Source: Trileptium ribeirensis
Taxonomy: Eukaryota > Nematoda > Enoplea > Enoplida > Thoracostomopsidae
Direction: 5' to 3'
Length of the DNA stretch: 64,000 nucleotides
Assembly (NCBI GenBank): GCA_030248225.1
Contig: JASANE010028048.1
Span: 205,616 to 269,615 of the forward strand
Shown piece after piece: positions 30,203-42,884 of the stretch (position 1 is the stretch's first letter; the number at the start of each line of letters is the position of its first letter). The notes beneath the pieces were generated by a model. That model was not told where the DNA came from. It searched no databases and saw only the letters and a program-made list of their open reading frames with translations. The position numbers and the translations under genes are program-made.

Positions 30203-31285
30203 TAATAACACCGACACGAGTTCAGACAAACCGAACACAGTGACTTTTGTTGATTTTAAAACAGCATTTGATTTTGTGGACATAAGCAGTCTTTACAACA
30301 TCGTTGAATGCCAAGCCAACTGCTTGACATAACAAAACAGTTTTACGCGCAATCTAGCAGTGTCCTCAGAATCCAAAATGTCCAATCTTCGCCATTCGAA
30401 ATTAAAACATGCGTGCGGCAAGGATCAGTAATGTCACCGGTGTTGTTCAGTTGCACTGTTGACTTGGTGCTGAATACAACTATCCAGGAGCCGCCGGCTG
30501 GCGTCACCCTTATAGCATAGTCGAACCCAGTCGTACTAATTGATCTTAACTAAGCGGATGACATCGTGTTATTACCAGACTCGGACACTGAAATGCAAGC
30601 TACTATTGATTTCCTATAGGAACATTGCAGTCCTGTGGATCTAAATTTAAACACACCAAAAACAAATGTGCTGTCGTTCTACTGTCCATCTACTTCCATA
30701 TCTTTGTGGACGGTGATACCCAAAGGTTCTAGTACCGTAACTCCGCATCTACGCTCCACCGTAAATGTTGGTCCGACAAGGACGTTTTAAACAGAATTGC
30801 GGCCACTGCACATTTTTTGCTAACCTAAAGAAATTGTTACGAAATAATCTAATCAGCGCAATAACAAAGTTATTCGTTAGGTTCGTGTGTCCTACCTGTT
30901 CTACTATACGGTCTGAGACTTGGATCGCTCAGTGTTCAACATACCGCATATTAAAAGTTTTCGAACGCAATTGCATGCGTAAGGTACTAGCGGTCCCGTG
31001 GTCAGTCACACTTCAAAATGCGCTTTGGCTTGGGTAAGCGAATGTCCAGCATAGCATAAACAATGCATCTACTAATTGGCTGAGTGATATGAGGATGGCT
31101 GATGCCAGTTACCAAAAGATCGCCGTTACGTACTATTAATTACGCTAGGAAGGGGCAACTGGAACATTTACAACTTGTAGGTGGCAGTGCTGCGGGAAAA
31201 CCAGTCCCTATCCATATTTACATGGAGATGCTGATGATGAATCAATGCAGGCTCATGGTACAGCACGCAAGGGATTATTATTGAA
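30203..31285 (+). pseudogene. LINE (RTE/CR1-like) reverse transcriptase relic
   Basis: Successive fragments in shifting frames: TVTFVDFKTAFDFVD (~30240), FEIKTCVRQGSVMSPVLF (~30395), ADDIVLL (~30557, the YADD-type catalytic motif without its Tyr), NLNTPKTNV, then the C-terminal segments SETW (~30918), KVFERNC and NWLSDMRMADASYQKIAV. These are in the order of a non-LTR retrotransposon reverse transcriptase and C-terminus. Many stops and frameshifts make it dead. The N-terminal endonuclease was not found. Confidence 0.75.
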
Positions 31286-31289
31286 TAGA

Positions 31290-32725
31290 GATTGCTAATA
31301 GAGAAATTCTGTATATTACATAAGTGGGTAACAGGTGAACACATGTGATTGGTAAACCGATTGCTATCGTATTCTTTAATTTATAGTGAACTGCTAACGA
31401 ATTCACATAGTTATAAAGTTCCTCAATATACTCTTTACTAGTTTACGAATGTAGTTGAAAACAAGTAATTTATTCAACGCCTTTTTACCATGGACATTTA
31501 CGTATTTTTGAATAGGTTATTCTATCACCACGAACCCCATTCACTAAACAAACAAATTTTACTTAAAGAGCTACAGTTTGCATTTTATAAAGAACCGTAA
31601 TTGCATACCGTTCGGGGCGCAAAGTTAGCACACACAGTTTTGCGATTACTAGGCTGAATATTGTTATCTTTGCATTGTTCAATTTATATTTATCTGATTC
31701 AATATAAACCGAGCCATCATAATTTGTGAGAGTCCAATAATACCTGACCTTTCATCACAATTCTTCCGTTTATCTATGTGAATATCGATGCAGTTAACTA
31801 GTATAAAGATACTCGTGAAGTGAAAGCGATTCATAACGTTGCTAACTTAGTGCAATGCCTGCATATACACTCAATACTATAATTTCTTGTGATCTTGCTG
31901 TTTTGCTTTAGTCAGAAAAAAACTAAAAAATACCGATAATTTTTTGCATTTTTAAACTACTCCATCCACATACCACTATGTCGTTCCATCAACGGGCAAC
32001 TCATAGCTTCTTATAACACTGTTTTCAACTTAGCCATACAAAAGAACCCTTTACAAATTATAACATTTCCACCATCACTATTACCGAGTCTGTAAAAAAA
32101 CTGGTAAAAATAATGACATTATTATTTGATGTGCTTTATGTTATCCGCCACTGACGCGGGCTTTTTGCCCTAGCCCACCAAGGACAACATTGGTATCACT
32201 AAGGTTTTTAGAAGATTCCTGCTGTCAGGTCGCCAATATGCAAAAAGATTAGAAGAGCAGTAGCAATCACTGATGGATCTTAGTATTGATGTGGCCATGC
32301 CATTAGTAAGAGTCTCATATCCTGTACCCCCAAAGAAACCGCGAACGGGTCCGATAACCCACCAAAGTACTTTGGAGTAAACTTCATCAATTTTTGGAGG
32401 TAGGCCAAATAACGACTACATTATCGGGCAAAACAAGACACGTGCATGAGTATGACCGAGTGTTGTACTCAAGCACAAATTCTTATCATGAACCCTTGCT
32501 GCGGCGGCTTCGCACAAAATATACACCGTAACGAAATTGAAATCTCATTTCCGTACCACATATTAATTCGGCAATAAATTCGCCGTTCTAAACATGGAGC
32601 TAATATTAATCTCAAAAAAGAATATAATACAAGGTACATAATACATTCTACAGAATCATCTCTTTATACCCTCAGTAAACATAATTTTTATGTTAACATA
32701 TGTGTTTGGAATAGCAGAAAATGTC
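31290..32725. other. no gene recognised
   Basis: Anonymous AT-rich spacer without supportable ORF, RNA or repeat. Confidence 0.5.
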
Positions 32726-32730
32726 GACAA

Positions 32731-32797
32731 AGGTGGTATTCCATCCCTAGAACTTAGGATTTACGAGCCTCTAACCACTGAGCTATCCAGCCGGACA
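32731..32797 (-). tRNA. tRNA-like sequence (tRNA pseudogene or SINE head)
   Basis: On the - strand, GGCTGGATAGCTCAGTGGTTAG begins a sequence with a perfect pol III A box/D arm (TAGCTCAGTGGTTAGAGG), followed ~25 nt later by a B-box-like GGATGGAATACC. The T arm deviates from GGTTCGAANCC, and I cannot draw a clean cloverleaf, so a decayed tRNA or tRNA-derived SINE is more likely than a working gene. Confidence 0.5.
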
Positions 32798-32799
32798 AA

Positions 32800-33560
32800 T
32801 TTTTCCGTTCCATGCTATGTTATAATATAAAGCGTATAATTAGGTTGTGACATATCATCGCGCTAGAGATATCTCTCGTAGCACGCGTATAATAATGCCT
32901 TTAGGCATAATAATATAATAATAACACGCGTATAATAATTTTTAAGCTAACACGATAGTTTGGAATATCAATTTCTTCCCAGTTTCGGTATTAATTTAAG
33001 TCGATTTGGAAAATGTCAGAATTCTGACTTTAGTTTTCCTAGAAATATCTGCATTAGCAGAAAAAATTATCCACATGCCGAGGATGCGTTGTATTTTAAT
33101 AATATACTTACTAAAAATCAAATTAAATTACTCTGCAATGCATCAATTTTTGAACATAACGGACGCAAAAAAAGAACAAATGAGGCTTTTTGCAACAAAG
33201 TGAAAAAACAAGAAGTCAAACATACAAGCTAGAAACCTTATAAAAATATAAACCGTAACTAAAACTATAATTAAAACATAAAACTACCATATATGTCGTT
33301 CTGTTGTGAGGCTTCTGTTTCAGAATCATAGTTATTGACAAATCTTCTGCAATAAGAAACAGTGGGCCAATTAGGCATGATACCATCAATTTCAAAAGCA
33401 TTACTGGAATTCGAACGTTCAGAAACGCAGAAAAAAGCTATTACTGACTTCTTCAACTTGGACAGAGGGGAGAATAGGAATTTTGCGGCACATTTGGATC
33501 CGCTGACATTAAACGTTTGCCACTTGGTACCTGTCTTCTAGGAAATTCTGTTGTAAGATT
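32800..33560. other. no gene recognised
   Basis: Contains an ORF at 32960-33232 (+, 90 aa, Asn/Lys-rich) without family signal; probably chance. Confidence 0.4.
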
Positions 33561-33569
33561 ACGCTAAAA

Positions 33570-34040
33570 CTATTTTTAAAATGGGTCCATGAGAATCGAA
33601 ATATAAATCTCAATCAACGAATGGAACGAAAACTGTCATATCTCTATAACCAATTAAAATATATCCGGTATAATTTGTGCTTAGTTTGTACAGCGACTGA
33701 AGCTTTATTAGTGGTATATGACGCGTTATTACGTTAGTAATTATTGTTGTTGGATATGGTAAAACGTTTTAAAATGGGACCATGAGACCCAAAAACACAC
33801 AAGCACGACTATATCTCCATAAACAATAAAAGTCAGTATGAGTAATACTAGGCTCATTTTGTTGAGCGAAAAACTATAATAGCGAGCATGTACTCTAATA
33901 CGATATTACTGCAGTTGTTAACCATATTGTACGTAACGTAAAAAGAACATACGTTATCCGAAAAGCAGGAAAACGGCCATATCTCAGTAACAAATGAAAA
34001 AATTTTCAATTTCGTTTTAAATTTTTCACAATGGGAAAAC
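33570..34040 (+). repeat. degenerate ~170-190 bp interspersed repeat, three copies
   Basis: Units begin near 33580, 33765 and 33940 and share a TTTTAAAATGGGACCATGAGA-type start, a CGAAAAC...CATATCTC-ATAACMA segment and a TTCATTTTGTTGAGYGA segment. The same unit recurs at 35880-36300. Confidence 0.5.
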
Positions 34041-35879
34041 ATGCTTTATATATATATAATGCAAGAAGCTCCATTCAGGATGTAAGAATAGACAGACTCA
34101 TTAGCGGCTATTTAGCGTTGTTTTGTTAAATTCTCCTAAATTTTAACTCTAATTAATATATATATTGAAATATATACTCTGGCTAGTCTAAAGGGGGCAG
34201 GAATTTTGGGCTGCCCCTTGCAAAACGGAGGTACCCCCGTCTCAAAGCCCCTGCTGAGAAAAATAAACGTCTAAACACGACAAAATCCGGCAGAAAAATT
34301 GGACCTCCGGTAAAATCCGGCATCCCCGGTAGGTGAGCCGGAAAACACAAGGCTATAATTTCCGAGGTTTGGACTAGCCAGATATATATACTGAGTAGTC
34401 CCTTTTCACTTCAGGAAAAGTAGACTTGATGGTAAGGTAGTATGAACATGCACAGCCCCGACGATGTGCTTAATAAGACTCAAGTTCCGAATAAGGTACA
34501 AAGGGGCCAAGTTTGTTGAATCAATATATTAATATTCTGTAACGCACAAACAGACCGAATGCCGGTGTTACATGGTTCTTTACGTTAGCTAACTAGCTTG
34601 AGAAAAATTAATGTAATCCGTTGCATAAAAAACTTTTTATTCAATTTTTTCCAATTTTAACAGTTGTTCGTCTAATCCATTTTAAATCTCAAACGATTTT
34701 CCGCACTTATCCTAAGCTAATTTCAGCATAAGACCGTTAAATAATAGTTACAAACCACTTTTATTATAGATTGACAACGTGTTCCTTCCTAGTAACACAA
34801 ATAAACCAAGTGTCATGGACACATGTTGACTTTTGTCCATTGTACAATAATTTAAATAAAGTAACATTAGCAAAAGAGATAAAAATTTCCAGGCTTGAGT
34901 TACCAATTACATATAAGTAATAAGTCACACCATAACTTTATTACAAAAGCAACATCTAGCAATACCAATAGAACTACATATTTCACATGCGCAAACACAT
35001 ACTTAACCTGTGTCGTTTCAGCAAAGCTTACTCTTTTCTTCGCCCTGAACCGAGTCGTCTCCTAAAAACTATGTAATTCAGCAATAAAATCGTCGCCATG
35101 TTAACTTGTCTTAACAGGGTATGCTAAAAATACCTAAATTCCACATTTATTTTTTCGGATTTACCGTTTTAAACGTCGGCTGATTGGCAAATTGAAAGAG
35201 TTGACAAAATAAACTCTCAGTAATAGGAGTTACAGAATGAAGTAAGGTAAGAATTTTGTGACTAAAAACAAAAACGACGATATATACCCCACCACCAATG
35301 TCAAGAATAATGAATAGCATGAATTTTGATGAAGTGTCCGAATGTCGACACGGGAGGAGTAGCAAGGGAATGGGGTGCAACTAGACAAAACACCAATGTC
35401 TTCATTAAAAGCAGCAAGATCTGCGAGGCAAAAAGGTAATTTTTCCTTATGAAGCTCAAAACTTCTTGAATTTTTACTTTGAAGCTATGGATCCGTAACA
35501 CTGTTATATCGGTAATCAGGGTTCGCTATACAGTATACTTTATTGAAGTTTCATTGTTAACGAAGAATTGTGAGTTTTCATGTGATGAAATTATCGACTG
35601 TCATTTTGTGGATACTTTGTAGTAGCATATATAACCTGAAAGTCCGATCGTTTCGTGCGATAGCTCAAACGAAAGCTTAAAATCTAGAGCCGAAAACGGC
35701 CAACTCCTTTTCCCATAAAAGAGTGCCCAAAAGGCTCCGGTATCGTAAAATGGTGTCTGACAAAACAAGCTTTTGGCTGTATATCGGCAACGGGTGCGAA
35801 TATTTTGCCAAATCAGTTTAGTTTTGTAGAGAAATTAAAGGTCCACCATAAACGTATATATGAAAATTTTGCACAAGTT
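34041..35879. other. no gene recognised
   Basis: Anonymous sequence; a locally G+C-richer stretch lies at 34190-34350. The ORFs on the - strand near 35150-35500 carry no family signal. Confidence 0.45.
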
Positions 35880-36300
35880 TACTCTTGCATCACGGATTGT
35901 GGTCCAAAGGGTTTTTAAAAGGGCTCATGAAACCCAAAATAAAAGAAAATAACCATATTCGCATAACCACTGAAAATATAATTATGGGTCTTCTTGAAAT
36001 CATTTTGTAGAGTGAGAGAAACTCTATGTATAGCTGCAATAACGCGTTGTGGGTGGCAGTGGCACCTATGCCAGCGAATTGAATAAAAATAAGTTTTAAA
36101 AGGGGGCTCAGAGACCCGAAATACACGAAAAATCTCATATCGCGATAACAATAAAATATTTGAGTATTCAGGGGTTCATTTTATTGAGTGATAAAACCCT
36201 CTGCAACTGCACGTGATGCATATTGCGGCTGCTACTTATGTTGTAGAATTATAAAAAAATAACTGTGAATCAAATATTCATAGCAGTTCCGTGTTTTTCA
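35880..36300 (+). repeat. further copies of the 33570-34040 repeat
   Basis: TTTTTAAAAGGGCTCATGAAACCC at ~35912 and TTTTAAAAGGGGGCTCAGAGACCC at ~36094, each followed by CATATYGCGATAAC and TTCATTTTRTTGAGTGA. An inverse copy is seen near 47070-47150. Confidence 0.5.
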
Positions 36301-39300
36301 GTTCCCCCAGTCTGAGGTAAAATGAAGCATGGAGCCGAGAACTTGAAAGTTTTTGATAAAAGCAGAATTAACATACCTAAGCCACCCGGACGTATAAATT
36401 TTGAATACTTGAGGTGTTCATTGTGAATATCAGAAGGCACTCGGAGAACAATTAGTCTTTTCGACGCTCATCGAGCCCCAAAAGTGCAGAATCATGGTAT
36501 TTTGAGGTCTGCTGAGGACACGAGCAAATGCTAAACAGAGACGGCAGCCAAACTATTGTCAAGACAGCATGGCTTGACTGCGCGAACTATAACCGAGATA
36601 CATTCAAATTACAAGTTTGAATAAAAAATCAGTTTCAAATATACAAATCGGCCCAAAAGTTTCGAGGCAAACGGGCCGTCGAAAAATAAATGATTTTGAA
36701 ATTTGTATGGTGATAAGTGCTATTGTGCAAAATCGGTCACCTGATGCAAGAACAATAATTTTAGACCATTCTGTTCGTCGAATATCATATACTACGGCAG
36801 GATTCCTCGCTGGGTGTTTTTGAAATTATGAACAATTGCCGTGAAATATATACCCACCATGCTAAGTGATTATTTCAAGGTTTCCAACGAAACTTCCTAA
36901 GCTCGGTAACTCACTTCCAAAGAACGAGAAACGCAAAAAGACTCTATCCATACATCTAAACCACGCTGCGGCAATTTGAACACCATAGAGCCCACCAGTT
37001 CTCCCTCGTGTGGGCAAAAAGAAATTTTTGTAGTTTATCAATCACAGCTTTCAAATAAAATTATAATTGGATGCACCATTTTCCACATTATAGACCCCAG
37101 ATTTTGTTAAATTGGATGCATAACATACAGATTGCAACGGCGTTCATCGGATTCAGTAACCTTAGGAAAATCACAGCTCAGGGAAACGTTTTAAATCGTT
37201 GCGTTTGGCTCAGGCTAATTTTATGAGAAAAATAAGGCTTGTAATGAGCTGCTGAACGTAGTGTCTAGCTTGGATTTGACCATTGAATAGGTTAATTTGC
37301 AAAACTAGCAGTATTAATTAGTTTTTATTTATTTTTTCCATTAAAATTTACGAACCATGTTTTACCAACACACAAACAATCCGAACTGTGACGACATATT
37401 AATTCGGTCCAAAGGCATTCAGAATCGGCCGATGTAAAACATTTACACGAGCAAGCCGATTTAAATCGACTCGTTTTAAAATTGAATAATGTTAATCTTG
37501 CTGGGTTCCGACACCTCAAATCAAAACGACTTTTCATTTTAGCTATCTTCGTTGGCATATCTTCCAGTAGTTCACGCATCATCATTAAACAATTGCCACT
37601 AAAGATTACACAAAAACCAGCCAGAAACACCGTAAAACACTGGAGATTTAAGAACACGGGATTTGACATTCGTTTATGAAAAACGTCAGCATGTATCACC
37701 AGGTAAATCTCACCGAACCGGTACACATTACCTAATGGCAATATATACCAGACGTATGTGTGCGCGTTGCGTGGCTAAGCAATAAGATGCCGAACATTGC
37801 ACGGTATCGCTAGTACTTAGCTCACGAGCTATATTTCTAGTTTTGTAGATTACAGACGAAAAATCCTTACGTATATAAGAATAAGTAGTCACATACAAAA
37901 GTACAAATGCGGATGGATGAAATCGCGTCTGGACGCCTCCGTAAGACACCCATACAAAAAAAGTAATTGTAAAATGTAAATTTTCCATCAGAATTTAAAA
38001 ATTAGCGTGAAACCCGTCGCGGTAGTTCCGCACACACTGGCATTCAGTGAGCGCGAGCCTCCACTCCTCCTGCTAAGCCGCAACTAAGGTTGTTGAGTTA
38101 TGCCGTTCTCAGACGTTTGATCGCCGTTTTCCCAAAAAGTAAAAACATACCCTTGGGTAACACAACTTATGAGATACTCAACAAAAAATAACCAAAAGTC
38201 ATTCAAGGTTTCAAAAGTTATGACCCAATAACCAACAAAAATTAATACATATGATTCTATGACACGACAGCAGCATGAGGAGCAGACAATTTCTTAAGTG
38301 TATTGATTTATCATGTTTTGTAGATGGCCAGTATTTCTGACGTTATGAAACTGCACTAATATCTGATCAATTTACAGTAGTGTCCACGTAGAAAGATTAG
38401 CGTCATGTGATAACTGAAAAAATTCAAATTGTAATTTAACTGGTGTCTTCACAGAGAAGGGATGGGAAGCCCACAGGATTTCGGCTTTGCTCCAAGCCAT
38501 GCCCCGGGTATTTCCAGGTAACACCAAAAATGGTTGTGCTAACAAAAAATGGCTATATCAACACTCAATACTACTGCTTATATTTTGGCCATTTATGACA
38601 AAGTCCTAAGTAAAATAAAGCGCGGTATGCAAATATATGAATTTTAGCAGAAAAAATATGCAACAAAACTATATGCATACTGTAAAAGCATGAAAATGCG
38701 AGAATTTGCAAGAATAGGACCCCTGACTGACATCGAAGACACAACTTACCCCTTCTACGGCTATCCTGGGGATTCCAAGCATTTCCAGCACCCTCGGGTT
38801 GAAGCTGGGGGCCCTCAACTCAAAGCTCCGAGGTAAAATTTTGATCTTGTGGAAAGGCCAGTTTAAGCACAACCTATGCCGCATTTTTATAACGTAACTA
38901 AATAATCATGAAGTCGCCGTAGTCCAGATTTCCAGATTAAGCAGTGCTTACTTTTCTTTATATGGTAAATATGTGACAAACAATCTAAGCCAAAGTCGAC
39001 GAGTAAAGCATCCTTGAAGTCATTCAATACTATCAATGTCGAATTGCAAAATATGTATACAAACAGAGCTAGTATATACCAAAATTAGCTCGTAAGTTTT
39101 AAATGTACAGAGCAATGCTTGTCCGTCATAAGCTAGAAAACGTCGAAATAAGATATTATTGATTTTGTAAAATCAATACAACGTTCTTTTGGCTCAGAAT
39201 TGATTAAATCCTAATAACATACATTTTAACGGTGTATTTCCTATGTAATAAGTATATATTATATATTTATTTTGGTTACCGAGCCGTATATATGCACATT

Positions 39301-42300
39301 TTTCAACTGATATCGTATTTTATTTGCTATAAATATGATTAAGGGCTCCTTGTAAAGCAAACTTGACCTAACTTAAATTACAATTTTAAATTGAGCAAAT
39401 CGCTTTCTGAATTTTCACTGCTCACGCTGCATTATACACTTTCGCACAAATAACCTCTGAATCCAAAAAGGATCGGTGAAGAATTGCTTTTTAGAGGAGG
39501 TCGGCAATAAGGGTCACATTCGATCAAATAGGTATAGTAACCACTTACCCATATTCTAGAAGCCCAGCAATAGTTTTGGGAAGCGTTATTCTAGAAATAG
39601 ACTCACCGTGTCATCTTCATAATTCTGTGTCACCAAAATCTACAACGAAAAACAAAGATTATATATTGAGGTAAATATATGCAGGTATTGAGCTAATAAC
39701 TCGAACACTGATGGGAAATATTAGAGCTCACTCAGTCTACATTCAATACGGACAATTTAAATTCAGTTAGATCATGCAATGAACATGCATAAAAAGGGAT
39801 GGCGTTTTTATGGTACTGCTGGTATTGTTATCTGCATTATATAACACCAAAAACGTCGAAACTTTTTAGCCTTCCGAACTGTCGTTAAGTTAAACCACAA
39901 TTAGTATCTCGTGTGGCTAGTTCCCACACTATGACTAATCTAAACTTTTTCAATTTTTAAGAATGTGACCACTACTTTCATTATATTCAAAACCCTCAGA
40001 ACTGTATATTACTTACTCTAGAGATCAAAAAGGCAGAAAGGTTCACAACTTTTAAAAAACATCAGTGGCGTCATATTTCGCGTTTAAGTCCATAGTTATT
40101 GATGTATTAAATTCATACCACGCAAACTAGATTAGGTTTCGTACTTGGCCATTCATCCTGCAGCATCCCGAAGGTGTGTAGCGACAAGTAGCGCCGTAAG
40201 GGACTATAAACTCTGTGACACATCAGTTTTAATGCTGTGTTTCAAATCATTAAACAAACTTTGCGTTTGCTAACATATATAGCAGGGTTATATAACGCCT
40301 GCGCGACAGAACCGTATCAGGATTTTCAAAATTGGAGGCGGGGAGGTTTCAAATGCTCATTTCTATTCCCAGTTCCATGTACAGGCTATATAGAACGCTA
40401 AATAAAATGGTTTGGTTATCCATGGTCCAACACGAATCATTCATACCATTACACAGATTCTCGACGGATTTGGTAATTCATTTTGCTTGTTCGAATGCGT
40501 CAACCTTTTTAACCGGAGCGAGCGGATTTTCCTCAAATAGCATTTAAGTGAGGAAATTGTTTTTTCAGTCTTTTCGACGCATAAATTATTACCAGATTGA
40601 TAGATTTTCCCAATTTTTTTTATTCAACCCGTCAGGAAAAGAGGTGATGTACCTAGCTTTGCGTTTGCACTGCTTCCATGATTCTCTACCTAAACTTTCA
40701 CAAAACCGACACGAATAGGAAATTTCTTGATTTTGGTCATTTGCTATCAGCCAAGATTTTAGGTTATAACTTTTGCTAGAGGCACGAATCGAAAACCACG
40801 AAATGAAATACAGTCGGGCAAAAAAGCTTTGCGTTTGCAATGGTGCGTGATTTTATTAAATTTTCACAATACCAACACGAATTGGAGATTTTTGTTTTTG
40901 GCTGTTTGGTGTAATGCACAAGTTTTCAAGTATATACGTAACTTTTCCAAGTGACACAGATCGAAAAATACGGGTACCAGTGCTTCGGGCAGCACATCTC
41001 GCGATATTGGCTTAGCATCGAAAAGGCGAAACCACTCATCGAGAGCTACACATTTTCTGTTATACAATTTTATCACAGCAGCCGGTGTCGACCAATGAGT
41101 TTAAAAATACCCCAAAAAGTTAAAAGCTCGATTTTTTGTGTGGTGTGGGCAGAACGATGGCATTAACCCATTAAACAAGTTGGTTTAATTATTCTAACCT
41201 CACGTGTATTGTGTTATTAACCGCAAAATTTTGGCACCAAAGATTCTCCAATTTTGCAATACAAATGTAATATAGCCATTGGAATGTGTCTAAATATTTT
41301 CGTTGTTGCTAAATAAGAAAAACAATTGTATTTGCGCGGTATGGTATCAAATAAGACAATTGTTGGAGGCCTACAACATGAAAAAAAACATTTCAAATTA
41401 TAACTTTTCCTGAAATTTGTAATTTATAAATTTCAGGTTATTGGCGTATTGGTCACCGGGGAAGAAATAGAGTTCACGGTGCTGCTATGTGATTAAAATG
41501 CCCGTAATGTTACCATTAAGGTATTCACGGTGTATAATTACGCTCGTAGGACTTTAAAGCGGCCCTGAAAGCTGAATCTAAAACGGCGAAATGGTCAATA
41601 AGCGTCGAGTAGCCACACTCGGTCCGCTTCTCCTCGCTTTGCCAATTGCTAGTTATGTGGTGGTGAAATATCGAGTTCACGCAGCAAATCTAGCCATTCT
41701 GTTTGTACCAGTGGATAGGATGTAAATATTAGAGAACATAAATTATAAAACTGCAGCACGCGCCTAAACTGACTGTCGCATTTTGAGCGAGCTATTGGCT
41801 CGTACAAAGTTGTGACACTAAATTATATAATAAACAATTCTATTTTCAGAACTATTCAGAATTTATTTCGAGCGAGTCGCGAACGAACGAAAGCCATTCT
41901 TGGCGAGTACTGTACATATCATATAACAAAAGCAAAAAACGTAAAAAAACCGCACGGAATATCTTCACGAGAAAAGTAGCATACATAATCACAGCGAACT
42001 TACAGATGATCGCCTTTTATCGTTCATAGTAAATGTGACAAAAGCGGTATATATTTCTTAAATAATAAATTTGGGTTAGTTTAACAATCCTAGACAAGAT
42101 TATGTAGCTTATAATTGCGAATAGAAATAGAAACAGTCTTGAACAAACTGTTCGCAGCTGTTCACGAACTACAGCAGGGAACTGCAATTATTTCTGTACG
42201 TAGCTGTAATCATCAAACACATCGGAACGAAGGCTTGCAGTAAATCTTAGAACACAGTAACAGTGTGTGTTAGACCAAGGGTAAAATATGCGTACGCTTT

Positions 42301-42879
42301 GATTAACACAATCAAAACTACAAAGCATAGTATAGGTAACCCGTCAAAAAGACCACTTTTACAGGAAGTCTGGGAATCTCAACGTCTAAGCTAGGTTGAC
42401 TGAAGCTGATAAGGGTGTAGAGTGTACGGGAGGCTAAATTGTCGAGATGTGCAAAAACATGTTTGCATCTGGCACACCATACGGAAATTATTTACCAAGA
42501 AATATGGTCTTTTTGACACCAAAATTTTAAAAAAGACCACCCCTGTCAAAAATAATATAACTATTTTTGCCACAGTTGCAATAGTGCGCTGAATTTTGAT
42601 GATTTAAAGTTCTATTAAGCTATATTAAAGACAGTTAAATGAGAATACATGCATTCTTTAAAAAAACAGGTCGTGAATACTTTTCCCACATTGCCTTTGG
42701 ATCGGATGCTGGACCGCATTGTTATAACTCCTCGCAAATTAAAACTGCTTTGGGTAGCGCGATTAGTACTTATAAACTGGCGTGGATATTGTAGTTGCCG
42801 TTTAGAGTGTTATTGCAATACTATTGCTGCTGCTGCCGCCGGCAACTACGTATATATATATATACCGTTGATACAACCG
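36301..42879. other. no gene recognised
   Basis: About 6.5 kb of anonymous DNA. The longest ORF (37325-37741, -, 138 aa, Cys-rich middle) has no recognisable domain and no supporting signals. 40600-41080 contains two related ~170-bp segments with TTTGCGTTTGCA and ACCGACACGAAT(A/T)GGA motifs, another old duplication. Confidence 0.45.
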
Positions 42880-42884
42880 TAGCG

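Noticed and set aside
37325..37741. 138-codon - strand ORF with many Cys
   Set aside because: No domain, no splice or promoter context; Cys spacing fits no finger family.
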